Origin: BRHc4a sp049323755
Lineage (GTDB): Bacteria; Bacillota; Desulfotomaculia; Desulfotomaculales; Desulfocucumaceae
NCBI GenBank assembly: GCA_049323755.1
Contig: JBMOPE010000007.1
Coordinates: forward strand, 33,639-97,638
Direction: 5' to 3'
DNA: 64,000 bases
Shown: piece by piece, positions 32,465-40,668 of the stretch
Numbering within the stretch: the stretch's first letter is position 1
Layout: each line of letters begins with the position of its first letter
Program-made: the position numbers and the translations under genes
The notes under the pieces: generated by a model
What the model saw: the letters and a program-made list of their open reading frames with translations, nothing else
Database searches by the model: none
What the model was told of the DNA's origin: nothing

Positions 32465-33301
32465 CTATTGATTTTCAACCAGTTCATTGGCCAGTTTTTT
32501 GAGGGTTTCTGAAAACTGCTCTATTTCCTGGATAAAGGAGATTACACCCTGAGAAGTGGCGGCTTGTTCTTCCGCAACTGCTGATATTTCCGATATCTGA
32601 GCGGCAAGGGCTTCTATATGTCCCTTTACGAGATTTATTATATCCTTTATATCCTTGACAGAGGTATTTGTTCTTCCGGCAAGCTTGCGTATTTCTTCCG
32701 CCACCACGTTAAAGCCCCGCCCGTGGTCACCTGCCCTGGCTGCCTCAATGGCGGCATTTAAACCCAGCAAGTGTGTCTGGGATGATACCTCGTTTATTAG
32801 CTGCAAAATGCTGTCCGTATTGTGAACATCCTCCTGCATTTGCTGTGTGTTAACATTTATGGTCTGAACGGTTGACGCCAGTTCCTCGGCGGAAGCGGAA
32901 AGGTTTGTGATGTAAGAAAGTATGTTGCTTACGGCCCCATGCATTTTTTCTGACATTGAACTCATTGATTCAACCCTGGTGGTAGGCAGCCAGAAACCCA
33001 GTGTTCCTGCAATTCTATTGTTTTCGTCACGAATACACACCACTTTGCCCATGTACGGAAACCCGAACGCCTTGCTGTCCGCCATGGTCACAATACGTCT
33101 CCCCTCATGCAGGCAGCGATAAGTTACTGTTCCCGGAGTGACAGGAGCTCCGGCCTTTAACTTATGGTCAAGTTCGGCCCCGGGAATATAACATACAAAA
33201 CTCTCGGTATCACTTATTGTAATCGCATAATCTGTCCCAAGTACTTCTTTAAGAATGGGAGCAACTTCTATATATTTCTGCATATATGAATTTGAAGACA
33301 T
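32465..33301 (-). CDS. soluble methyl-accepting chemotaxis protein
   Basis: A 278-residue chemoreceptor with no membrane segment. Residues 1-115 form a small sensory domain (ITISDTESFVCYIPG, then a CLHEGRRIVTM region). The rest is a shortened signalling helix pair with the hairpin tip EVSSQTHLLGLNAAIEAARA and EEIRKLAGRT. It would signal to CheA from the cytoplasm. Its C-terminal 54 codons are duplicated at 21922. The position beside the sulfolactate genes hints at sensing a related acid, but this is not shown. Confidence 0.9.
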   Translation of the reverse strand: MSSNSYMQKYIEVAPILKEVLGTDYAITISDTESFVCYIPGAELDHKLKAGAPVTPGTVTYRCLHEGRRIVTMADSKAFGFPYMGKVVCIRDENNRIAGTLGFWLPTTRVESMSSMSEKMHGAVSNILSYITNLSASAEELASTVQTINVNTQQMQEDVHNTDSILQLINEVSSQTHLLGLNAAIEAARAGDHGRGFNVVAEEIRKLAGRTNTSVKDIKDIINLVKGHIEALAAQISEISAVAEEQAATSQGVISFIQEIEQFSETLKKLANELVENQ

Positions 33302-33487
33302 ATAGCGACCCCCTTTATAGATAAAGTAATTTTCTTAAAGATTAAACAATTATTTTCAAATTCCTTCTGAATGCTCGTTCATGTTTGGTTTTTTATTGTT
33401 TTTTATAAAATTTATGATGAAAAGGCACAGCTGCCTGTGTTAATGTATTATAAATATAATCCAGATATTGAAAGCCGGTGACATTCA

Positions 33488-34885
33488 TTGCTGGGTTATT
33501 ACCACTATGTAAGTATAGGTGCCACTCTTTTTATAATTAGCCTTGCCGGTTTATACTCAACAAGGATGGTAAAGTCCTCAGGTGATTTTATTGTAGGTGG
33601 CAGAAAACTGGGTACTATGATGGTGTTTGCCGGAATAGTGGGGGCCTTTGCGGGGGGAACCGTTACCATAGGCACGGCCCAGATGGCTTATCTGTATGGA
33701 ATAAGCGGTATCTGGTTTACACTGGGAGCAGGCATTGCATGCCTCATACTGGCTGTTTTTATAGCAGGCCCGCTGAGGGCAAAAAGGGTTGACACAATTG
33801 CTCAATTCCTGTCCGGCTTTTATGGGACTGGAGCTAAAACCTGTATAGCCCTGTTTATAGGGCTGGGCATGTTTATCCAGATGACTGTACAGATGCTGGC
33901 CTCCGCTCCTCTGCTGGTTTCAATGTTTCCTGTGACACCAGCAGGCGCCATAGTTTTGTTTGCATTTATTTCACTGGTGCTGGTTATTGGGGGGGGATTT
34001 ATCAGCGCAACAGTGGTGGGCATATTAAAGCTGGTACTTCTAACCGTTACTCTTTTCTTTTCCGGAGCTACCGGCTGGACCCTCCTGGAGGGAGCAGGGG
34101 GTATAGAGCGGCTGTCATCTGTTTATGCGTGCCTTGACCTGTTTCCAAGGGGATTTTTTACCGAGCTGGCGGGGGGGCTTTCGGTTATTGTTGGCTTTAT
34201 TTCAACGCAGTCTTTCCTTCAGCCTGTTTTTGCAGGCAAAGATATCCGCTCCTCAAGGCTGGGATCAATGCTGGCGGCTCTGGCGCTGCCTGTTTTTGGG
34301 GCAGCCGGTGTTATTGTGGGCCTGTACATGCGCTCCTCCTACCCGGGAATTGACCCGGCGGCTGCTCTTCCGCTTTTTATGCTGCATCATTTGCCTCAGT
34401 GGATTGGAGGCCTCGGAGTGGCTACCTTGCTGGTTTCGCTGCTAATGACTGCCGGTGCCCTCGCTTTAGGAATTGCCACACTGTTCAGCAGGGACATATT
34501 ACCTCTTTTCAGGCCAGGCTCAGGGGACAGGGAACAACTGAGGGTGGCAAGGTCTGTTGTGCTGATATCTGTATCACTGTCATGTATATTCGGGTACAAC
34601 ATACTTGGAGATTTGATACTTGACTGGAGTTACCTTTCCAACGCCCTTAGGGGAGTAACAGTTTTCATACCGCTTTTGGTAGTTGTTTTTATGGATAGAA
34701 GGGTTTACAGGGCTATTGCCATATGGGCCTTTATCATTCCTCCGGCATCTTCAGTATTATGGGTTTTGTTATTCCCTGGCTTTGTCCATCCACTATATGT
34801 GGGTTTGGGGATTAGTTTTTGTATAATAATAATTGGACTGCTTTACCCCGGTTCACACAGAGATTCAAATACGGCAAAAATGTAG
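33488..34885 (+). CDS. sodium:solute symporter family protein
   Basis: A 465-residue polytopic protein of the SSS family (about 13 spans). The early GDFIVGGRKLG, TMMVFAGIVGAFAGGTVTIGTAQMAY is the family core containing sodium-site residues; later FISTQSFLQPVFAGKD is also typical. It would import an organic solute with Na+. The frame opens with TTG at 33488 without a strong ribosome site (AAAGCCGGTG nearby). The solute is unknown. A terminator follows at 34893. Confidence 0.85.
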   Translation: MLGYYHYVSIGATLFIISLAGLYSTRMVKSSGDFIVGGRKLGTMMVFAGIVGAFAGGTVTIGTAQMAYLYGISGIWFTLGAGIACLILAVFIAGPLRAKRVDTIAQFLSGFYGTGAKTCIALFIGLGMFIQMTVQMLASAPLLVSMFPVTPAGAIVLFAFISLVLVIGGGFISATVVGILKLVLLTVTLFFSGATGWTLLEGAGGIERLSSVYACLDLFPRGFFTELAGGLSVIVGFISTQSFLQPVFAGKDIRSSRLGSMLAALALPVFGAAGVIVGLYMRSSYPGIDPAAALPLFMLHHLPQWIGGLGVATLLVSLLMTAGALALGIATLFSRDILPLFRPGSGDREQLRVARSVVLISVSLSCIFGYNILGDLILDWSYLSNALRGVTVFIPLLVVVFMDRRVYRAIAIWAFIIPPASSVLWVLLFPGFVHPLYVGLGISFCIIIIGLLYPGSHRDSNTAKM

Positions 34886-34892
34886 CCAAAAA

Positions 34893-34927
34893 GCAAAAAA
34901 GGCCAGGGTCGGAGTGGCCTTTTTGCC
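34893..34927 (+). terminator. intrinsic terminator after the symporter gene
   Basis: GCAAAAAAGGCCA pairs with TGGCCTTTTTGC around GGGTCGGAG. Confidence 0.85.
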
Positions 34928-35118
34928 ATGCAGGTGGATTCCTGCAAGGTATCGGGAAGTGGATAGATACGTTTTAACCTGCCTAAATATTATTATACCT
35001 GATATCCATTAATAAACAACCTGACTCAGACATCAATTGGAGCCAGTTAGACACTATTTTAAGGTTTTTGGGATTATGAGCAAAAGTCATAAATAACACA
35101 AAAATAAATTCACTTATG

Positions 35119-36420
35119 TCACACTTTCTGTTCACTAAAAAATTCCATATCAAAGCCGTCATCTTTTTTATAGCGGCTGAATAGGTAATGTCTGTATGCA
35201 ATATAAGCGTTCATATGGCATTCTATTCCTTCTTCCTTAAGCCCGCTTATAAAGTCATCCAATTTAGGGGGGCAGCCCTTTATCTGAATGGCTTTTTTTA
35301 TGTTAGTATTGTCCTTGTTCATGGAACAGGAGCATTTTCCAAACAGAACAGTCTTGTCAAAGCCCGGTGAAGCGGTTTGCTTTTTGCCGCTTAATATTTC
35401 AATGTTTGGGAATGGCTCACCTTTAAAGGCAGACATTAAAAGAATAAGCATGGGATTATACAGCATTGAGCAGCCTGTGCAGAGCGTGCTGTCATATTTT
35501 CTGACGGCAAGACCGGAAATGCCCCGTTTTTCAAAACCTTCGGGCATGGTATCATCTTTGGTCCACTCCCAGTCAAAATCAACAAACTGGCGGTGATCTG
35601 AAATCTTTTCACCCAATACTTCTATATCATCGATTTTAAGACTTCTTCCATGCCTGGCTGCGTAGTAACTCAGGTGCTCGATATCCGGGGCATTGTAGCC
35701 CATTATTTCAGCTCCCGCAACATCGCAGGCAAGGGGGTCTTTAGACGAAATTATAAGGTCTTTTCGGTATGCCTTTCCGGTATTGCTGGGCCCCTTTTCA
35801 AGGGTAAATATTCCGTCAGTAACTGTAAGGGCTACCGGGATCTTTTCAAGTATTACCGGGAACATGTGGTCAAGATCTCTATCCTTGCCGTGGCAGAATA
35901 TTTTGGATTTTTTATTAAGAACTCCCTTCATATTCTTTATGCCCAGTGAGATCTTGCACTGGTTGTGGGTTTTCAGAACAGGGACATTTATAACCTTGTC
36001 TGACTCCATTACCTTACCGGCAATATCCAGCTTAAAATCTCCGAAATCAACTTCTTCAAATTTTTCCTCGTTAAAGTCAACCAGCTCAACACCGTACTTT
36101 TGCTTTAGCGTTTCATACCCCAGCACCTTATACATGGCCTGTCCTATGGTTTTGGGAATCATAAGCGGCCCTTCGCCAATGGTTATTCTGGTAAAACCCT
36201 CCTCGGCCAGAATTCTTACCAGTGCAAACATAACTGCGCTGGTGGTTACCACTCCATAGGGAGTAAATGGCAGGTCAAAGTCCCAGGCAACCAGGTTTGG
36301 CTTTATAAGAATTTTATCCTGCTTTCCAAAGTCCTTTAGCCCTTCACACAGTTCCAGCGCCTTTCTGACCGAGTCGTAGGCATTATCATATTTTATAACT
36401 GACACTACAGGTTTTGACAC
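35119..36420 (-). CDS. DUF362 domain protein
   Basis: A 433-residue protein with the DUF362 core: KILIKPNLVAWD near residue 37, VINVPVLKTHNQCKISLGIKN and MKGVLN near residue 150, and ITDGIF-like VTDGIFTLEKGP near 205. The C-terminal third has paired cysteines (CTGCS, GKCSC, KGCPP) that may bind a cluster or metal. Function of the family is poorly known; it is common in anaerobes, often fused to ferredoxins. The GTG start follows AAGGAAGGG. Upstream lies a TGACTGGTTGG element that could be a TetR site. Confidence 0.82.
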   Translation of the reverse strand: MSKPVVSVIKYDNAYDSVRKALELCEGLKDFGKQDKILIKPNLVAWDFDLPFTPYGVVTTSAVMFALVRILAEEGFTRITIGEGPLMIPKTIGQAMYKVLGYETLKQKYGVELVDFNEEKFEEVDFGDFKLDIAGKVMESDKVINVPVLKTHNQCKISLGIKNMKGVLNKKSKIFCHGKDRDLDHMFPVILEKIPVALTVTDGIFTLEKGPSNTGKAYRKDLIISSKDPLACDVAGAEIMGYNAPDIEHLSYYAARHGRSLKIDDIEVLGEKISDHRQFVDFDWEWTKDDTMPEGFEKRGISGLAVRKYDSTLCTGCSMLYNPMLILLMSAFKGEPFPNIEILSGKKQTASPGFDKTVLFGKCSCSMNKDNTNIKKAIQIKGCPPKLDDFISGLKEEGIECHMNAYIAYRHYLFSRYKKDDGFDMEFFSEQKV

Positions 36421-36545
36421 AGTAAACCCTTCCTTTCGTGAAAATAGCTTTATCCAATTATATAAAAAACCAACCAGTCAAAAATAGAAAAAATAGCTAT
36501 ATAAAGAACCAAGGGGACCGGCACCGGGCCAGTCCCATTCAAATG

Positions 36546-36698
36546 TTATCTCTTTGGCTTAAAAGTATCACATTTTGTTTCGTCTGAGGATGACGAGGCC
36601 TCGGTACCATTATGGTTCACCTGGATCATCGGTGCGTCACACATAACATCTGAATTATACTGGCACTCAGTAACAGTGCATTTGATTGACTGCGGCAT
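36546..36698 (-). CDS. DUF1540 mini-protein
   Basis: A 50-residue Cys-rich protein: IKCTVTECQYNSDVMCDAPMI, split here as IKCTVTECQYN and MCDAPMIQV, then TKCDTF. The four spaced cysteines fit the DUF1540 metal-binding pattern of Firmicutes. CACCTCCTT on the plus strand (GGAGGTG) is its ribosome site, just ahead of ATG 36698. Function is unknown; some members are linked to sporulation. Confidence 0.82.
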   Translation of the reverse strand: MPQSIKCTVTECQYNSDVMCDAPMIQVNHNGTEASSSSDETKCDTFKPKR

Positions 36699-36775
36699 AG
36701 TTTTTCACCTCCTTGACGGAGGTTATTATTAACAAAAAAATGCACTTGTATTCATTATTTTCAGCAAGGAATGGT

Positions 36776-37429
36776 TTAAAAGATATTATTAAAGGCTATT
36801 TCTTCGCCCAGTTTTAGTTGTGCAGGAAAGTCCATATACTTTCCGTCACGGGAAAGAGACTGGGCCAGGGCACTATATACCTGCCCGGCAAGACTAATGA
36901 GATTATAGTGGCGGGATGAAAGGACCCAGCATGTGGCCACTTCGTCCATGCTTCCGAAAATAACCTTGCGTGCAATTTTGGGATCCAGGTCGGGTCTGAA
37001 ATAACCTTTTTTAATACCGTTCTGTACAATTCCTTCGATAAGAGCGTAGTATTCCCTTATTACTTCTGCAATACCTTTTCTTATGGATTTATCAGATTGC
37101 CGCAGTTCGATTTGAAGTACATGGGCCAGCTTAGGGTTATTCTGCAGCCTGTAAAAATGTAAATAAATCAGACCTGCAAGCTGCTCATAAGAATTTTCAA
37201 TGTCCTTAATTTTTTGGGGGGCCAGGGAAATGAATTCCCCCAGCTTGTTTCTGAAAATTGATATAAGTATATCTTCTTTATTTTCAAAATACAGGTATAT
37301 TGTACCTTCAGCCACACCGGCCTCTTTAGCTATCTTTGATACCTGGGAGCCGTGATAGCCGTTGTCGGCGATTATCCTTATTGCCGCTTCTATAATTACC
37401 TCGTATTTTTCCCCTGTTCTTTTTGCCAC
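36776..37429 (-). CDS. TetR family regulator (FadR-like)
   Basis: A 217-residue regulator. The N-terminal HTH (residues 5-55) reads EAAIRIIADNGYHGSQVSKI, then AKEAGVAEGTIYLYFENKED. The C-terminal domain is like that of acyl-CoA-responsive FadR of Bacillus. GTG 37429 is chosen because AAGGAGG lies six bases upstream; the in-frame start 31 codons earlier lacks this. It lies just downstream of fadNAE on the same strand and probably represses that operon when long-chain acyl-CoA is absent. Confidence 0.9.
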   Translation of the reverse strand: MAKRTGEKYEVIIEAAIRIIADNGYHGSQVSKIAKEAGVAEGTIYLYFENKEDILISIFRNKLGEFISLAPQKIKDIENSYEQLAGLIYLHFYRLQNNPKLAHVLQIELRQSDKSIRKGIAEVIREYYALIEGIVQNGIKKGYFRPDLDPKIARKVIFGSMDEVATCWVLSSRHYNLISLAGQVYSALAQSLSRDGKYMDFPAQLKLGEEIAFNNIF

Positions 37430-37585
37430 AGGCGGCCTCCTTATTGGCCCAGTAAGGCAGTAGTGGTGGTTATCCGGGGTAAAAAAATGAACGCCTGCCC
37501 GGGGCACGGCATAAATATACACCGTAGGCCCCGGGCAACAGACCTGTTCAATGGTCGGCGTCCGGGTAATGCTAAAGTGTGAAAA

Positions 37586-39340
37586 CTAGCAAACGTAGTC
37601 TTCCTGTTCAATTATTTGAGCGGCAATCTTGCGGCGCAGGCTTACCAGGTCAATGGGGATGTACCTGGTCATGCGCTTGGCAATGCCAATCTGGGTAGCC
37701 AGCATATCGCCGGACTCCATGTAGCAGAGAGCTTCCTTGGCCAGATTTTCAAGTGCCGGCCAATTTTCGTAGATGTAGGCCAGAGACAGGTCGATTTTCA
37801 TTTGAGCGGCGGCGGGGTCTTTTTCCCAAGCCTTGAGAGCGCGGAGAATGGCTGATTCCATTGTGTAAACCTGAATTGCCATATCGGCCATAATCTCAAT
37901 CAGTTCCTGCTCATCGGCCAGCTTTTGCATGTATTTCTGTGCGGCAGATCCGGCAACCATTATAATGAGCTTCTTCGCCAGGTGCAGCATGCAGCGCTCG
38001 GCGTAGAGAGGCTTGTCATCGTCAGCGGGCATGGTTGCGCCCAGGTTCATAATTTCTTTTTGCAGTCCCATTGCAGCCTGCAGGAAGGGCAGTTCGCCTT
38101 TCATGGCCTTCCTCATGAGGGTGGCCGGGATGATCAGGCGATTGACCTCGTTGGTGCCCTCAAATATTCTGTTGATCCGGGAGTCGCGGTAGAAGCGCTC
38201 TGCCGGGTATTCCTGGGTGTAGCCGTATCCGCCGTGTATTTGGACGCACTCGTCTACACAGTAGTCAAGGCACTCGGATCCTATAATCTTGCTTATGGAG
38301 CACTCAATGGCGTATTCCTCAATGGCCTTGCCCATTTCCGGGCCGGCAGGCACGCCATGGAGAGCGTCTTCAATCAGTCCGGCCAGCCTGTACTGCATTG
38401 ATTCGGAAGCGTAGGCATAAGCGTTCATTTTGGCAAGCTTGGTCTGGATCATTCCAAAGCTGGAGATGGGCTTCTTGAACTGTACACGCTGGTTAGCGTA
38501 TTTAACTGCAGCCTTGATAGCCTTTTTGGCGGAGCCGGTGGTGCCGGCGCCCAGCTTAAAGCGGCCAATGTTCAGTATGTTGAAGGCGATAACGTGGCCC
38601 TTGCCAATTTCACCCAGCACATTCTCCACGGGAACCTTTGCATCTTCAAAAATAAGGCTGCGGGTGGAGGAGCCCTTGATGCCCAGTTTCTTTTCTTCCG
38701 CGCCGGTGCTGAAGCCAGGGGTGTCCTTGTCAACTATGAAGGCGGTGAACTTTTCCCCGTCTATTTTTGCATAGGTAACAAATACATCGGCAAATCCGGC
38801 GTTGGTGATAAATATTTTTTCACCGTTGAGGATGTAGTATTTTCCGTCATCAGAAAGAACAGCTTTTGTTTTGGCTGACAGGGCGTCGGAACCTGCGCCG
38901 GGCTCGGTGAGGGCGTATGCAGCTATAAATTCACCGGTAGCCAGCTTGGGAAGGTATTTTTGCTTCTGCTCTTCATTACCGAACATAACGATGGGGAGTG
39001 AGCCTATGCCGGTGTGTGCCAGCAGGCCGGTGGCAAAGGAGCCGCCAACGCAAACATTTTCGGTAATAATGATAGAGGCAATTTTACCAAGGTCTGCGCC
39101 GTCATATTTCTCCTCGACGTCGGCAGAAAGCAGGCCCAGTTCTCCGGCTTTTTCCAGAAGGCTCCTCATGAGGCCTTCTTTTTGATGGTCAATGTCTTCT
39201 ATAACAGGAAGAACGTCTTTTTCAATAAAGTCCGCGCATGTGTCGGCAATCATCTTGTGCTCGTCGGAAAAATCCTCCGGAGTGAAAACATCTGCAGGGT
39301 TGCAACCCTCAAGCAGAAACATTCCGCCTTTTTGTGGCAT
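37586..39340 (-). CDS. fadE: acyl-CoA dehydrogenase with C-terminal extension
   Basis: A 584-residue FAD enzyme. The usual acyl-CoA dehydrogenase blocks are present: AYALTEPGAGSDA, GEKIFITNAGFADV, the catalytic-type Glu region in YRDSRINRIFEGTNEVNR and GGYGYTQEYPAER. An extra helical C-terminus of about 190 residues matches the long FadE form of Bacillus rather than the 380-residue short-chain form. It oxidises acyl-CoA to enoyl-CoA. GGAGATATCTACA precedes the ATG. The gene is last of fadN-fadA-fadE. Confidence 0.93.
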   Translation of the reverse strand: MPQKGGMFLLEGCNPADVFTPEDFSDEHKMIADTCADFIEKDVLPVIEDIDHQKEGLMRSLLEKAGELGLLSADVEEKYDGADLGKIASIIITENVCVGGSFATGLLAHTGIGSLPIVMFGNEEQKQKYLPKLATGEFIAAYALTEPGAGSDALSAKTKAVLSDDGKYYILNGEKIFITNAGFADVFVTYAKIDGEKFTAFIVDKDTPGFSTGAEEKKLGIKGSSTRSLIFEDAKVPVENVLGEIGKGHVIAFNILNIGRFKLGAGTTGSAKKAIKAAVKYANQRVQFKKPISSFGMIQTKLAKMNAYAYASESMQYRLAGLIEDALHGVPAGPEMGKAIEEYAIECSISKIIGSECLDYCVDECVQIHGGYGYTQEYPAERFYRDSRINRIFEGTNEVNRLIIPATLMRKAMKGELPFLQAAMGLQKEIMNLGATMPADDDKPLYAERCMLHLAKKLIIMVAGSAAQKYMQKLADEQELIEIMADMAIQVYTMESAILRALKAWEKDPAAAQMKIDLSLAYIYENWPALENLAKEALCYMESGDMLATQIGIAKRMTRYIPIDLVSLRRKIAAQIIEQEDYVC

Positions 39341-39425
39341 TGTAGATATCTCCTTTCATTTGGTTGTGTTTTATTATCGGTTAGCCGGGGCTCGGCTGCC
39401 CCGGCACTTTTTCAGTTAGTCAGGG

Positions 39426-40601
39426 TTAAACCATTTCAAAAACGCCGGCTGCTCCCATTCCGCCGCCGATGCACATGCTCACAATGCCGTAGCGGGCGCT
39501 GGAGCGCTTCATTTCATGCAGCAGGGTGGCGGTCAGCTTAGAGCCGGTGCAGCCCAGCGGGTGTCCCAGGGCAACTGCTCCACCATTTCTGTTAACCTTG
39601 TTGATATCGATGCCGAGGGTTTTGATGCAGGCCAGGGCCTGGGCTGCAAAGGCCTCGTTCAGCTCAAACACATCAACCTGGTCCAGGGTGATACCGGCCA
39701 CTTTAATGGCCTTGGGAATGGCATAGATGGGGCCAATGCCCATCAGCTCGGGCTCGCATCCTCCCACGGCATATCCACGGAAAACCGCCAGAGGCTTGAT
39801 GCCAAGGGACTCAGCTTTCTTGCGGCTCATGAGCACCACGCAGGCAGCCCCGTCACTGGTCTGGGACGAGTTTCCGGCAGTAACGCTTCCGCCAGCCCTG
39901 AAGACGGGCTTCAGCTTGGCCAGGCCCTCAATGGTGGTACCGGGGCGGGGACCCTCGTCGGTATCGAATACAAAGCTCTTTTCCTTTATCCTGTTTCCTG
40001 CCCACTGTTTTTCGGTAACAGTGATGGGAACAATTTCTTCCTTGAATTTGCCTTCTTCAATAGCCTTAAGAGCTTTTGCATGGCTATTCACGGCAAATTG
40101 GTCCTGCTCTTCCCTGGTGATGTTGTATTTATCTGCAACATTTTCGGCAGTGAGGCCCATGCCCATGTATGCCTCGGGGCAAATTCTGAGCAGCTCGAGG
40201 TCCGGAGCCAGCTTGTTACCACCCATGGGAACAATGCTCATGCTCTCCACGCCGCCTGCCACGAAGACGTCCACGAATCCGGACATAATCCTGGTGGCGC
40301 CCACTGCGATGGACTCAATGCCGGAGGAGCAGAAGCGGTTTATGGTTGCCCCTGAAACGCTTTGGGGCAGCCCGGCCAGAAGGTTGATCATCCGGCCAAC
40401 GTTCATTCCCTGCTCTCCTTCGGGGAAGGAGCAGCCAAAAAGAACGTCATCTATTTCTGCCGGGTCCAGCTGGGGAACCCGGGCAAGGGCTTCTTTCAAT
40501 GCGGCTGCGGCCATGTGCTCCGGGCGGGTGTTTTTTAATTTTCCCTTGGGAGCCTTGCCCACCGCGGTGCGCACCGCACTGACAATTACGGCTTCTTGCA
40601 T
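39426..40601 (-). CDS. fadA: acetyl-CoA acyltransferase (3-ketoacyl-CoA thiolase)
   Basis: A 391-residue thiolase that cleaves 3-ketoacyl-CoA. The nucleophilic Cys is in NRFCSSGIES (about residue 88), with GHPLGCTG (His about 347) and CIGGGMGAAG (Cys about 377) completing the site. It lies 67 bases after fadN and is followed by fadE, the Bacillus fadNAE order. Confidence 0.95.
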   Translation of the reverse strand: MQEAVIVSAVRTAVGKAPKGKLKNTRPEHMAAAALKEALARVPQLDPAEIDDVLFGCSFPEGEQGMNVGRMINLLAGLPQSVSGATINRFCSSGIESIAVGATRIMSGFVDVFVAGGVESMSIVPMGGNKLAPDLELLRICPEAYMGMGLTAENVADKYNITREEQDQFAVNSHAKALKAIEEGKFKEEIVPITVTEKQWAGNRIKEKSFVFDTDEGPRPGTTIEGLAKLKPVFRAGGSVTAGNSSQTSDGAACVVLMSRKKAESLGIKPLAVFRGYAVGGCEPELMGIGPIYAIPKAIKVAGITLDQVDVFELNEAFAAQALACIKTLGIDINKVNRNGGAVALGHPLGCTGSKLTATLLHEMKRSSARYGIVSMCIGGGMGAAGVFEMV

Positions 40602-40668
40602 TTTTCTTAAAACCCCCTAGTTCATAGTGGTTTAGTATTATTCTCAGTAATATATACCTTTTCGCTGC

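Noticed and set aside
36463..36482. Firm TetR operator upstream of the DUF362 gene
   Set aside because: TGACTGGTTGGTT is suggestive, but not a clean palindrome and no second copy was found near fadN.
39727..40620. 297-codon open frame antisense to the fadA thiolase gene
   Set aside because: It mirrors the codon pattern of the thiolase gene, has no ribosome site and low-complexity Ser/Ala/Pro content. The minus-strand thiolase is certain.
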